Origin: Bin52 sp965243345
Lineage (GTDB): Bacteria; Pseudomonadota; Alphaproteobacteria; Thalassobaculales; Thalassobaculaceae
Length of the DNA: 64,000 nucleotides
Direction of reading: 5' to 3'
Assembly (NCBI GenBank): GCA_965243345.1
Contig: CBDEUR010000003.1
Span: 3,472,001-3,536,000, forward strand
A program made the translations under genes and the position numbers. This document shows, piece after piece, positions 44,023-52,274 of this stretch. The notes beneath the pieces were generated by a model, which was given only the letters and a program-made list of their open reading frames with translations, had not been told where the DNA came from and did not search any database. Numbering within the stretch: position 1 is the stretch's first letter; each line of letters opens with the position of its first letter.

Positions 44023-45072
44023 ATGGCCGAGAACACGTCCCCGCAGCTCGCCCGGAACCTGCTCGCCTGGTACGACGCCAACCGGCGCGTGCTGCCGTGG
44101 CGCGCTGCCCCCGGCGAACGCCCGGATCCCTACCGGGTCTGGCTCAGCGAGATCATGCTGCAGCAGACCACTGTCGGGCGGGTCGGCGGGTACTTCACCC
44201 GGTTCACGGCGCGCTGGCCAACGCTGGCGGCACTTGCCCGGGCTCCAGAGGAGGAGGTACTGGCTGAGTGGGCCGGCCTCGGGTACTACGCCCGCGCCCG
44301 CAACCTGCATGTCTGCGCCAGGACGGTGGCGGAGCAACACGAGGGCAGGTTCCCTGACACCGAGGACGCGCTGCTCGCCCTTCCCGGGATCGGCCGCTAC
44401 ACCGCCGCGGCCATTGCCGCCATTGCCTACGACCTGCCGGCGACACCGGTCGACGGCAATGTCGAGAGGGTGATCTCGCGGCTGCGCAACATCCGCGAAC
44501 CGCTGCCGCGCTCGCGCCCGCTCATCCGCCGACACGCGGTGGCGCTGACGCCCCGGCGCCGGCCGGGCGACTATGCCCAGGCGGTGATGGACCTCGGTGC
44601 GACCGTCTGCACTCCGCGTTCGCCGGCATGCAGCGGGTGTCCGTGGCACGGTTCCTGCGCTGCCCGCGCCGCGGGCAAACCGGCGGAGTTGCCGCGCCGG
44701 ATCCCCAGGCCCGCCCGGCCGACCCGGTACGGGACCGCGTTCTGGTGTCTGGACAGCGAGGGCGGGGTGCTGCTTCGCCGCCGGCCGGCATCGGGCCTGC
44801 TCGGCGGCATGGTCGAGGTTCCCACCAGCGACTGGACCACGGTTCCCTGTCTCGCGGCCGACCCGCCGCTGCCGGGCCACTGGCGGGAACTGGCGGGCAC
44901 GGTGCGTCACACCTTCACCCACTTCCACCTCGAACTCCGGGTCCTGACCGCGCGGCTCGCCGGCCGTCCCCCGGCTCCCGGGCGGTGCTTCTGGCACCCG
45001 GTGGCAACGCTCGATGCGGCCGGCCTGCCGTCGGTAATGCGCAAGGTCGCGCAGCTGGCCAACCGGGCCTGA
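44023..45072 (+). CDS. mutY: A/G-specific adenine glycosylase
   Basis: A 349-residue base-excision repair enzyme that removes adenine opposite 8-oxoguanine. The catalytic Glu is in LSEIMLQQTTVGRV, the helix-hairpin-helix is LLALPGIGRYTAAAIAAIAY, and the catalytic Asp in VDGNVERVISR. Iron-sulfur cysteines follow with spacing C-x6-C-x2-C-x5-C (CTPRSPACSGCPWHGSC). The C-terminal NUDIX-like 8-oxoG recognition domain has GTAFWCLDSEGGVLLRRRPASGLLGGMVEVP and HTFTHFHLELRV. Complete length. Divergent from DUF721. Confidence 0.95.
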   Translation: MAENTSPQLARNLLAWYDANRRVLPWRAAPGERPDPYRVWLSEIMLQQTTVGRVGGYFTRFTARWPTLAALARAPEEEVLAEWAGLGYYARARNLHVCARTVAEQHEGRFPDTEDALLALPGIGRYTAAAIAAIAYDLPATPVDGNVERVISRLRNIREPLPRSRPLIRRHAVALTPRRRPGDYAQAVMDLGATVCTPRSPACSGCPWHGSCAARAAGKPAELPRRIPRPARPTRYGTAFWCLDSEGGVLLRRRPASGLLGGMVEVPTSDWTTVPCLAADPPLPGHWRELAGTVRHTFTHFHLELRVLTARLAGRPPAPGRCFWHPVATLDAAGLPSVMRKVAQLANRA

Positions 45073-45075
45073 CGG

Positions 45076-46002
45076 TCAGGACAGGTGTTTCAGGTACTGC
45101 CCGTACCAGTCGAAGTCGACGAGTGCGACGTAGTCGTCGATCAGCTGCCGGGTGACCGGGCCCGGGACCGCCTCGCTGGCCGGCCGGCGGCCGTTGATGC
45201 TGCGGATCGGGCAGATGCAGAAACTGGTCGAGGTGATGAAGGCCTCGTCGGCGTTGTAGGCGTCGAACAGGTCGATGTCGGTCTCGTCCACCGGGATGCC
45301 GCGGGCGGCGGCGAGTTCCATGGTGACCTCCCGGCTGACACCCGGCAGCACCATCCGTGCCCGCGGCGTCTTCAGGCGGCCGCCGGAGAGCAGGAAGATG
45401 TTGCTGCCCTTGCCCTCGGCGAGATTGCCGTCGCGGTCGAGCAGCACCGACAGGGCATTGGGATCATGCGCCGCGACCTCGAGGTCACCCAGGATCAGGT
45501 TCAGGTAGTTGTGCGACTTCGCCCTCGGGCTGACCATGTCCGGCGCCACGCGCCGCACGCCCGGCGTGACCACGTCGATCCCGTCCCGGTAGAGGCTGGC
45601 CCGCGCGGCAAGCGGCAGCGGCGTGCACTCCACCACCACGGTCGCATCGGGCCAGTCCGGCCAGGCCTCGCGGTCACCCGGTGGCACTCCCCGGCTGACG
45701 CGCTGGCTGACCCAGTAGTCCTCGTCATCGCCGATCAGCGGCAGGTTGCGCCTGACCACTTCCCCGGTGATCTCGACGAACTGGTCGAGCGAGTGGCCCG
45801 ACGACAGGCCGAGGTAGCGCAGCGACCGTTCGAACCGCTCGAGGTGCTCGCGCAGGCGGAAGATGCGGTGGCCGAAGGTCCGCGTGGTGTCGAACGCGGC
45901 GTCGCCGAACTTGAACCCGGCGTCCTTGATCGGAACGAGCGCCTCGCTCTCGGGGACGAATTCACCGTTGAGGTAGACGGTACGCTGGTTTGCGAGTGCC
46001 AT
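45076..46002 (-). CDS. class IV PLP aminotransferase (second copy; branched-chain type)
   Basis: A 308-residue fold-type IV aminotransferase. It has FGDAAFDTTRTFGHRIFRLREHLERFERSL (about residues 32-61), the PLP lysine in SPRAKSHNYLNLILG (about 164-178, K168), and LAEGKGSNIFLL with the C-terminal TSTSFCICPIRSINGR loop. The K-S-H-N-Y-L strip differs from the K-S-L-N-Y-L of the copy at 468-1349, and the two share only family-level similarity, so they are not recent duplicates. GGGAG lies 6 bases before the ATG. It converges on mutY (3 bases between stops). Substrate unknown, probably a hydrophobic or D-amino acid. Confidence 0.88.
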   Translation of the reverse strand: MALANQRTVYLNGEFVPESEALVPIKDAGFKFGDAAFDTTRTFGHRIFRLREHLERFERSLRYLGLSSGHSLDQFVEITGEVVRRNLPLIGDDEDYWVSQRVSRGVPPGDREAWPDWPDATVVVECTPLPLAARASLYRDGIDVVTPGVRRVAPDMVSPRAKSHNYLNLILGDLEVAAHDPNALSVLLDRDGNLAEGKGSNIFLLSGGRLKTPRARMVLPGVSREVTMELAAARGIPVDETDIDLFDAYNADEAFITSTSFCICPIRSINGRRPASEAVPGPVTRQLIDDYVALVDFDWYGQYLKHLS

Positions 46003-46542
46003 CGCGAACTCCCGGATCCGTTGGAGCCGGGATTATACCGCAGTCCCGGACCTCGGGTGCAACGAGGAAATCCTCGTGGAGCCGGAGGGACGATGGTGCC
46101 CTGCACACCTTCATCGGCCGGGCGAGCCGACGCCGCACGGGCTGGAGCTGTCGCGGCGATCGAGCGGCATGACCGGGCCACGGTTCCCGAAAGCGTCACG
46201 TGTTGTCTTCCCGGCGGGAGCGGGAACAGGTCCCGGCGGACCGGGCAACCAGGTTTGTCCCTCGGCACGCACGGCGCAGCGGCGATGGTGGTGAGTTCAC
46301 TCGATACCGCCACGCATCGGGAGCCGAAGTCACCTGTTCCCGAGTTGCAGGGCAGTCGCCACCATGTTCCTGCACAGCAGCGAGCACGAGCCTCGTGCCA
46401 CGTGCGGCCTTCCCCGCGACCAGCAAGCACAGAACACATGACATGCGCCGCGCGCCGAACGATGCGGTAGCGGCATGCGGCACGCAGCCTGATTGCATCA
46501 CATTCAGTGTCCCGGCTTCCGATCGCGGCGCAGGTGGATGAC
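46003..46542. other. intergenic stretch before the accessory island
   Basis: About 540 bases between the aminotransferase start and a toxin-antitoxin remnant. The frames here are shadows on either strand. No repeat or att-like duplication was found, but the junction of core and accessory DNA probably lies within it. Confidence 0.35.
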
Positions 46543-46800
46543 ATGGCCATCCGCAATCTCGATGATGACGTGAAGACTCGCATTCGCGAACGCGCAGCGG
46601 ACAATGGCCGTTCGATGGAAGAGGAGGTGAGCGTAATTCTACGCCAGGCCGTCGAACGTGAAGACGTGCCGGGCAGGGCCTGGGGACGGCAATCCACGAG
46701 CTGTTCAAGCCCTTCGGCGGTGTCGAACCGTAGCTGCCGCCGCGCGGCCCGATGCGCGAGCCACCGAACTTCGATTGAGAAGGCCATGGTTCTGCTTGAC
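46543..46800 (+). pseudogene. degraded FitAB/VapBC-type toxin-antitoxin copy
   Basis: The first 42 codons read as a ribbon-helix-helix antitoxin, MAIRNLDDDVKTRIRERA followed by NGRSMEEEVSVILRQAV. Near 46668 one base is missing; in the next frame the text continues as the normal antitoxin tail (GQGLGTAIHELFKPFGG, stop TAG at 46731, then LPPRGPMREPPNFD and TGA at 46776). An ATG at 46786 then reads MVLLD, the start of the PIN toxin, and is cut off. So the pair carries a frameshift, an internal stop and a truncated toxin. It is a paralogue of the intact pair at 49461-50135, with which it shares the tail pattern. Confidence 0.8.
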
Positions 46801-47294
46801 AGAAAGCGATGGACCCAAATGATGTCCAACTTCACACGCCGCCCTAGACTACGTCTGCGCCTCCTCGTCGAAACCGTCCTGACTTGGTCAGGGACCTAGA
46901 TGCAGGTTTTCTGATTTGCTAGGATGAAGCAAACTCGCGTCCCTGTGCCTGGTCGAGGGACAAAACCGGAAATGTTGTTCTCGCATCCGTCTTGATATCC
47001 GCCATATCGCCCGCGTGTTCGCTCCGGCTCGATACCATCTTTACGGTTCCACTGGTCCGTGACAAACCGTTACCAACTATTTAGTTTAACTACACTTATG
47101 GGATCGTACCCAGTGCGGATTACTACTGACGTTAGTGGTTTTCGAGCGAGAAAGAGAGCGCCTTGAGGCTCCATGGTGGAATCCCAAGGCACGTCGGAAG
47201 CTCGCAACCGGCAGGAGTCGTTCGGTCGCGGTCGCCGGTTGACGATTGATGCGAATTGACACCGACGCTTCCGATTGACGTAGCCCGCGCTCGG
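46801..47294. other. lower-GC strip, nothing recognised
   Basis: About 490 bases without a gene, including a short AT-rich patch (about 47060-47110). It lies between the toxin-antitoxin remnant and the tail of the broken PIN-like gene. Confidence 0.35.
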
Positions 47295-48179
47295 CTACGC
47301 CGGTGAGCGGGACCCGCGATCCTCAGGCGGGCTAGCGTCCAGGGTCGCGACCAAGTGTCGCAAGTCGTGGAGAGCCGTTGTGCCGGGTCTCTGGTCAAGC
47401 TTCGACCGCGTAACGAATGCAGCCATCTCGCGATCAGTGAGAACCACGTCGCAGTATGGGAGTGTGGCTGCGAGGGCAATGATGTCATGGATGTGGTTGT
47501 TCGCCCAACGGTGGTTTGGGTTCTTGTGGATCGCAGTCTTCAACGTCACCGAGACGCCGAAGCTCGGCAAGGCGTCGAGCGTGCTGCGGGCGTCCGGACT
47601 GCCGCGTAGGATGTCTTCAAGGCGGCGTAGGCATCGGGCTTTGGCCGCCAGATAAAGGATTAAGTTGATGTGGAAGCACACCTCCCGCGCGGAAACGGCG
47701 TCTCGCAATCTGCCTCGACGCCAGCGCGGCATCTGGTCAAGCAGGGCCGCCCGCATAACGCTGACGCGCAGAGGATGTGACATCGTCGCCTTGGCGGTCG
47801 ACGACCTTCAGCCCACCGTGCATCCCCCAAGCGCGGAAGACACCCCAGTCGAGATAGTCCATTGTGTTGATGGGATCGGAGCTGGAGCCGTGCAAGTCGT
47901 TCAGCAACGCTTCGATCTCGTGCGCGACCACGACATGTCTGGCGGTGACGACTGCGAACTTCCCTAGGTGGCTCGCCGTAGATCGGAACGCCGCCGGTGA
48001 TCGCGGATCTTCAGCATCTCGACGTAGATGGCGAACGATATGGGATAGACCGCCTGGGCGGCTTGGACGCTTCGCACAAGCCGGTCCAGAATGTGGCGTT
48101 GCTGTCGCCCATCCCTATGCTCGGAGTACGCCTTAGCCAAGGCGACCCAGTGGTTGAGGTCAAGGTAGACGATTCGCAG
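47295..48179 (-). pseudogene. PIN-domain-like gene broken by two single-base frameshifts
   Basis: Reading leftward, the start region VYLDLNHWVALAKAYS (about 48165) is a PIN-like first strand with an acidic D. Frame 1 runs to a TAG at about 47965; dropping one base restores GKFAVVTARHVVVAHEIEALLNDL. At about 47785 the frame is again lost; the third piece reads MSHPLRVSVMRAALLDQMPRW and ends with the PIN-like C-terminal motif NNHIHDIIALAATLPYCDVVLTDREMAAFVTRS. The three pieces join end to end, so this is one gene of about 290 codons broken twice. No good start codon remains at the 5' end. Sequencing error is possible but the neighbouring genes show similar lesions. Confidence 0.75.
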
Positions 48180-48365
48180 GTCTGGGGGTCTTTGCAGCGT
48201 CCGCGGCCAGGAGTAGCGCACACTGGCTTTCGTCTTCGTTGTTATGGCCATGGTGGGGGCTGCCGTCCTGTTGGCACCCAAACTCTTGCGCGAGTGGATT
48301 GGACCGCAGATGCAATCACCTCTAAGGTGTTGTCTTCCCATCGGCACGATTGGTTGGAGGAGCTG

Positions 48366-49334
48366 ATGATCTACGACGATGGCGAACACGGTCTTCAGGC
48401 CGTTCTCTTCCCCGTTGATGAAGTGGACGTGTACGCAGAGACCGAGCCGGGCTTGAGGGAGAAGATCCCTCGTAAGAAAGCGCTCGTCAACGGGGACACA
48501 CGTCGCGTGCTTTCGGTGGTTAGCCGGGCGTACAACGTCGTACTGAACCGTGATGCACTGCGGCTAGCGGAGAAGTGCTGCATTGCGGCGTTCCCCAATA
48601 CTGCGCCTGTGAACTGGCGGGTATTCAGTGTCGAAGCACCGAAGTCCGGTGGTCATTGTCACATCGACCTCGCACACGACGGCCGGATTCCGGCTTATGA
48701 CTGGAGCTTTGCGCGAACGGATCAAGATCACTACGACCCTTTCGTCCGGGTGACAAACAGCTACAACGGCACCCGCCGCTTCGCGATTCACTTCGGCCTC
48801 GTTCGATTCAAGTGCACGAACGGCATGGTCATATGGGACGATTCGATCAGGCTGTCGTTCACCCATGACGAACCTGAGATCGAACGTCGCATCGAGCGCG
48901 AGATCGACGAAGCGAAGTTTCGAGCGGTGATCGACCGATACGGACGCCAAAACGACCGCTTGCGCAATGTGGCTATCCCGAAGGACTGCTTTCGGCCGAT
49001 CGTGCTATCCATATTGCGCATTCGCGAACCGGATGCGTTGCCCGAAGACCGAAAGGCAGATTGGAACTGGCTCGAGCGACACGTTGACCGCATTGTCGAG
49101 AAGTACGTCGAGGAGTTCGGTTCGAACGGTCAGGCACTGCTGAATGCGTTGACGGACGTCGCAACTCGACCGCCGGGCGGCGGCGGACGGTACAGCTTCA
49201 TCCGGCGCGAACGGCACGACCTTCAGCGGCTGGCCGGTGGATGGCTGTTGTCATTCACGGAAAGCCTGAATCGAGCCGAGTTCGACCTCGACGCATATCT
49301 GGCGAACCCGTCCGATCGTTTGCTGCGCCCGTGA
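48366..49334 (+). CDS. DUF932-like protein
   Basis: A protein of about 322 residues from the ATG at 48366. It has FPVDEVDVYAETEPGLREKIPRKKALV near its start, RRVLSVVSRAYNVVLNRDAL (about 46-66), a core strand FVRVTNSYNGTRRFAIHFGLVRFKCTNGMVIW and a charged C-terminal helix region. The layout 'VVSxxYxVVxNxxAL … NSxDGTxAxxxxxGxxRxxCxNGM' is that of DUF932 proteins seen in plasmids and prophages. The GGAGGAG upstream lies too close to 48366, so a start at a GTG near 48327 is possible. It stands between the broken PIN-like gene (divergent) and the intact toxin-antitoxin pair. Function unknown. Confidence 0.65.
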   Translation: MIYDDGEHGLQAVLFPVDEVDVYAETEPGLREKIPRKKALVNGDTRRVLSVVSRAYNVVLNRDALRLAEKCCIAAFPNTAPVNWRVFSVEAPKSGGHCHIDLAHDGRIPAYDWSFARTDQDHYDPFVRVTNSYNGTRRFAIHFGLVRFKCTNGMVIWDDSIRLSFTHDEPEIERRIEREIDEAKFRAVIDRYGRQNDRLRNVAIPKDCFRPIVLSILRIREPDALPEDRKADWNWLERHVDRIVEKYVEEFGSNGQALLNALTDVATRPPGGGGRYSFIRRERHDLQRLAGGWLLSFTESLNRAEFDLDAYLANPSDRLLRP

Positions 49335-49460
49335 ATCACGGTAGCGTGGGGTGGCCCTCAAGAGGCGGGGTGAAGAGGCGGCTGTTAGCCCATTCATGCG
49401 TGCTAGATTGCATCGCAATCGCCGCGTACATTGAGTGCAGTGAACGAGGGCAGTGAATCC

Positions 49461-49700
49461 ATGGCGAGCATCACGATCCTCAATCTGGACGACGAGCTGA
49501 AGACCAAGTTGCGCGTTAGGGCCGCCGGTAACGGGCGGTCAATGGAGGAGGAAGCGCGGCTGATTCTGCGGGAGGCGGTGGTGCACAAGCCCCGTGGTAA
49601 TCTCGCCGACGCCATACGCGCACGGATCGCGCCGCTTGGCGGCGTGGATCTTGAGTTGCCGCCGCGGGAGCCATCACGCGAGCCACCGTCCTTCGAGTGA
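49461..49700 (+). CDS. ribbon-helix-helix antitoxin (FitA/VapB type)
   Basis: A 79-residue antitoxin: the strand ASITILNLDDELKTKLRVRA and helix pattern NGRSMEEEARLILREAV form the dimeric DNA-binding RHH fold, and the tail (GGVDLELPPREPSREPPSFE, about residues 60-79) is the toxin-neutralising part typical of FitA-like proteins. It lies nine bases before the PIN toxin and would both block it and repress the operon. It closely follows the pattern of the degraded copy at 46543. The ATG at 49461 is used; a GTG/ATG upstream belongs to another frame. Confidence 0.88.
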   Translation: MASITILNLDDELKTKLRVRAAGNGRSMEEEARLILREAVVHKPRGNLADAIRARIAPLGGVDLELPPREPSREPPSFE

Positions 49701-49709
49701 ACCATTGAG

Positions 49710-50135
49710 ATGACCGTGCTATTGGACACCAATGTCGTATCCAAGCTGCTGCGCCCGTCGCCGAGTCCGGCATTGGAGTGTTGGGTCGCAGGCTGTCAGG
49801 CGATGGATCTGCATTTCTCGGCTATTGGCGAGGCGGAGCTACGTTTCGGAGTTTCCATTCTGCCTGCAGGAAGGCGCCGGGATGCGCTGGCTTCTGCGAT
49901 TGAGGCGATTCTGCGGGAAGACTTCGAGGATAGGGTGCTGGCGTTCGACAGCCGAGCGGCGCGCGAGTATGCGGCCATTACAGCCGCTCGCCGTACTGCC
50001 GGTCGCCCTGTCGCGCCAGCCGATTGCCAGATCGCCGCGATCGCGCGATCGCAAGACTTGACGATCGCAACACGGAACGTTCGGGACTTCGCGGACATGG
50101 TGATTGAACTGGTCGATCCGTGGGCCGACGCGTGA
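49710..50135 (+). CDS. PIN-domain toxin (VapC/FitB type)
   Basis: A 141-residue PIN-fold ribonuclease. The acidic metal-binding residues are seen in VLLDTNVVSKLL (D7-region), AIGEAELRFGV (Glu), VLAFDSRAAREYAAI (Asp) and PVAPADCQIAAIAR followed by LTIATRNVRDF (C-terminal Asp and the T-R-N strand). VapC toxins cut tRNA or rRNA loops and are held in check by the partner antitoxin. The stop overlaps the first GTG of the hsdR gene by four bases, an unusual coupling of a toxin-antitoxin pair to a restriction operon. Confidence 0.88.
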   Translation: MTVLLDTNVVSKLLRPSPSPALECWVAGCQAMDLHFSAIGEAELRFGVSILPAGRRRDALASAIEAILREDFEDRVLAFDSRAAREYAAITAARRTAGRPVAPADCQIAAIARSQDLTIATRNVRDFADMVIELVDPWADA

Positions 50136-52264
50136 GCGGAACGACTGAGGCGTTCGCTCGCGTCAAGATCGACGCGCTCCTGAAGGACGCGGGTTGGGAC
50201 CTGACCGACGGGCGGAGCGTCGTCTTTGAGCAGTCGCTGCCCGACGGGACGCAAGCGGATTACGCGCTTTGCGACCGCCAGGGGCGCCCCATGGCGTCGC
50301 TGGAAGCCAAGCGCGCGAGCATCGATCCGGTGACGGCGCAAGACCAGGGCTGCCACTACGCCGAGCAACTCGAAGTGCCGTTCGTATTCCTGTCGAACGG
50401 CGAAGAGGTGTGGTTCCTTGACCGCGAGATCGATGCGCACGCGCGCAAGATTGCGGGGTTTTACTCGCAGGACGATTTGGAGCGAAGGATTGCGGCACGA
50501 CGCATTCGGCGCGATCTTTCGACTGTCGAAACCGACCGCCGGATCGTGGATCGCGACTACCAGATCGAGTGCATCGACGCGCTCTGTGGTGGGATCTCGC
50601 ACGGAAGGCGCAACCTTCTTGTCGAGATGGCGACGGGAACCGGCAAGACACGTATCGCCGCGGCGTTGGTCAAGCGGCTCTTCGAGGCAGGCACGGTAAC
50701 TCGCGTGCTGTTCCTCGTTGACCGGGTAGCCCTGGCCGGACAGGCGGAGGACGCATTCACGGACCACCTGCGCGACTATCCCTGCCATGTACTGCGACCA
50801 GGGCGCGGATTCGACCGCGCCAAGCGGGTGACCATTGCGACGCTCCAGACCATGATTGCGGGGTACCGGGATCTCTCGCCGGGCTACTTCGACCTGGTGA
50901 TCACGGACGAATGTCACCGCTCGATCTACGGCAAGTGGAGCGGGGTTTTGCGGCACTTTGACGGCATCCAACTCGGCCTGACGGCGACGCCGTGCACTGT
51001 AGGTGCGGACAACTTGCCCGACCCCGAGGATGGACGCTTCGTACGGGACACGCTGCGGTTCTTCGGACTAGAGGCTCCGACGTTCCGCTACACGCTGCGG
51101 CAGGCGATCGAGGATCGGCACTTGGTTCCTTACCGCATCTACAAGGCGATGACGGTGAAGACGGCGGCAGACGGCGGTTTCGAGGTGGGGAGGGAGGAAC
51201 TCGACTGGAGCGCGATGGACAAGGCGACGACGACCGAGTTCGAGACGCTGTTCGAGAAGTCGGACTGGATCACGGTCGACCCGCGGGCTCTGGAGCGGAA
51301 ATTTACGATCCCCGAGCGCAACCGGGCGATGGTGCGCGAGTTCCGCGACTGCTTCGAAAAGGGCTTCATGGGGAAGGACGGCGTGCGGCGCACGCCGACG
51401 TGGGGCAAGACGATCGTGTTCGCGGTGACCAAGCGTCACGCGGAGACGCTGGCGGCAATGTTCGACGACCATTTCGCGGATCTCAAGCCTGATCCGGCGA
51501 CGCGCTTCGCGGACTTCGTCGTGAGCGACCTGGGTGGCGGTCCCGGGCCCGATGCTGGAGCGATCATCAAGCGTTTCAAGGACGAGCGTTTCCCGCAGAT
51601 ACTAGTTAGCGTGAACATGCTCGACACGGGTTTCGACTGCCCGGAAGTCGTCAACCTGGTGATGGCGAGGTTCACGCGGAGCGCCATCCTTTACCGGCAG
51701 ATGCGCGGCCGTGGCACACGCAAGGCCGAACACATCGGCAAGACGGACTTCACGATGTTCGACTTCGTAGGCGTAACGGGTTTCCACGGCGACGACGACG
51801 ACCAGATCGAAGGCGACGTCATGGCGGGTGGTGGACCATACAAGGCTCCCGAGACGCCGCGCATGCTGCTTACGCTGGATGTGGACGACCACATCGACCC
51901 CACGACTCGCGAGTGGCTGACGTTGGACGAAGAGGGTCGGATCGTGCGGACGCCGGAGCACGAGGCCCGGGCTGCGGAGATAGGCATTCGCGTCGAGGCG
52001 TGGCGCGGGGCGCAGGAGTTCAACGCGGAGCAGTCTCGTTGGGCCGGTCTGATCGGAAGGCGGATCTTGGCAGATGCAATGCACCCGGAGCCGTTCGGAG
52101 ATTACGACCTGGACGAGCACCCTTTCGATGCCCTGGGTGGCTACGACCAAGCGCGGCGCGTTTTCGGCGGCGGAGATGCGCTCAGGGAGTTGATCGCCGG
52201 GTTCAATGCGCGGGTGCTTGGTGAGGGAACCGAAGCCGCCCCTGCAGCGGGGGGACCGCGTTGA
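50132..52264 (+). CDS. hsdR: type I restriction enzyme subunit R (HsdR)
   Basis: A 710-residue translocase-nuclease. The N-terminal nuclease domain (about residues 1-140) carries the PD-(D/E)xK parts in QADYALCDRQGRPMASLEAKRA. The SF2 motor has Walker A MATGTGKTRIAAA (about 165-177), motif II ITDECHRS, LGLTATP, VNMLDTGFDCPEV and motif VI YRQMRGRGTR. A shorter C-terminal domain follows. The GTG at 50132 overlaps the toxin stop (GTGA); the earlier GTG at 50120 lies inside the toxin gene. Its subunits M and S are encoded immediately after, so the order is hsdR-hsdM-hsdS. It would cut unmethylated DNA after ATP-driven translocation. Confidence 0.93.
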   Translation: MSGTTEAFARVKIDALLKDAGWDLTDGRSVVFEQSLPDGTQADYALCDRQGRPMASLEAKRASIDPVTAQDQGCHYAEQLEVPFVFLSNGEEVWFLDREIDAHARKIAGFYSQDDLERRIAARRIRRDLSTVETDRRIVDRDYQIECIDALCGGISHGRRNLLVEMATGTGKTRIAAALVKRLFEAGTVTRVLFLVDRVALAGQAEDAFTDHLRDYPCHVLRPGRGFDRAKRVTIATLQTMIAGYRDLSPGYFDLVITDECHRSIYGKWSGVLRHFDGIQLGLTATPCTVGADNLPDPEDGRFVRDTLRFFGLEAPTFRYTLRQAIEDRHLVPYRIYKAMTVKTAADGGFEVGREELDWSAMDKATTTEFETLFEKSDWITVDPRALERKFTIPERNRAMVREFRDCFEKGFMGKDGVRRTPTWGKTIVFAVTKRHAETLAAMFDDHFADLKPDPATRFADFVVSDLGGGPGPDAGAIIKRFKDERFPQILVSVNMLDTGFDCPEVVNLVMARFTRSAILYRQMRGRGTRKAEHIGKTDFTMFDFVGVTGFHGDDDDQIEGDVMAGGGPYKAPETPRMLLTLDVDDHIDPTTREWLTLDEEGRIVRTPEHEARAAEIGIRVEAWRGAQEFNAEQSRWAGLIGRRILADAMHPEPFGDYDLDEHPFDALGGYDQARRVFGGGDALRELIAGFNARVLGEGTEAAPAAGGPR

Positions 52265-52274
52265 GTACTCGATC

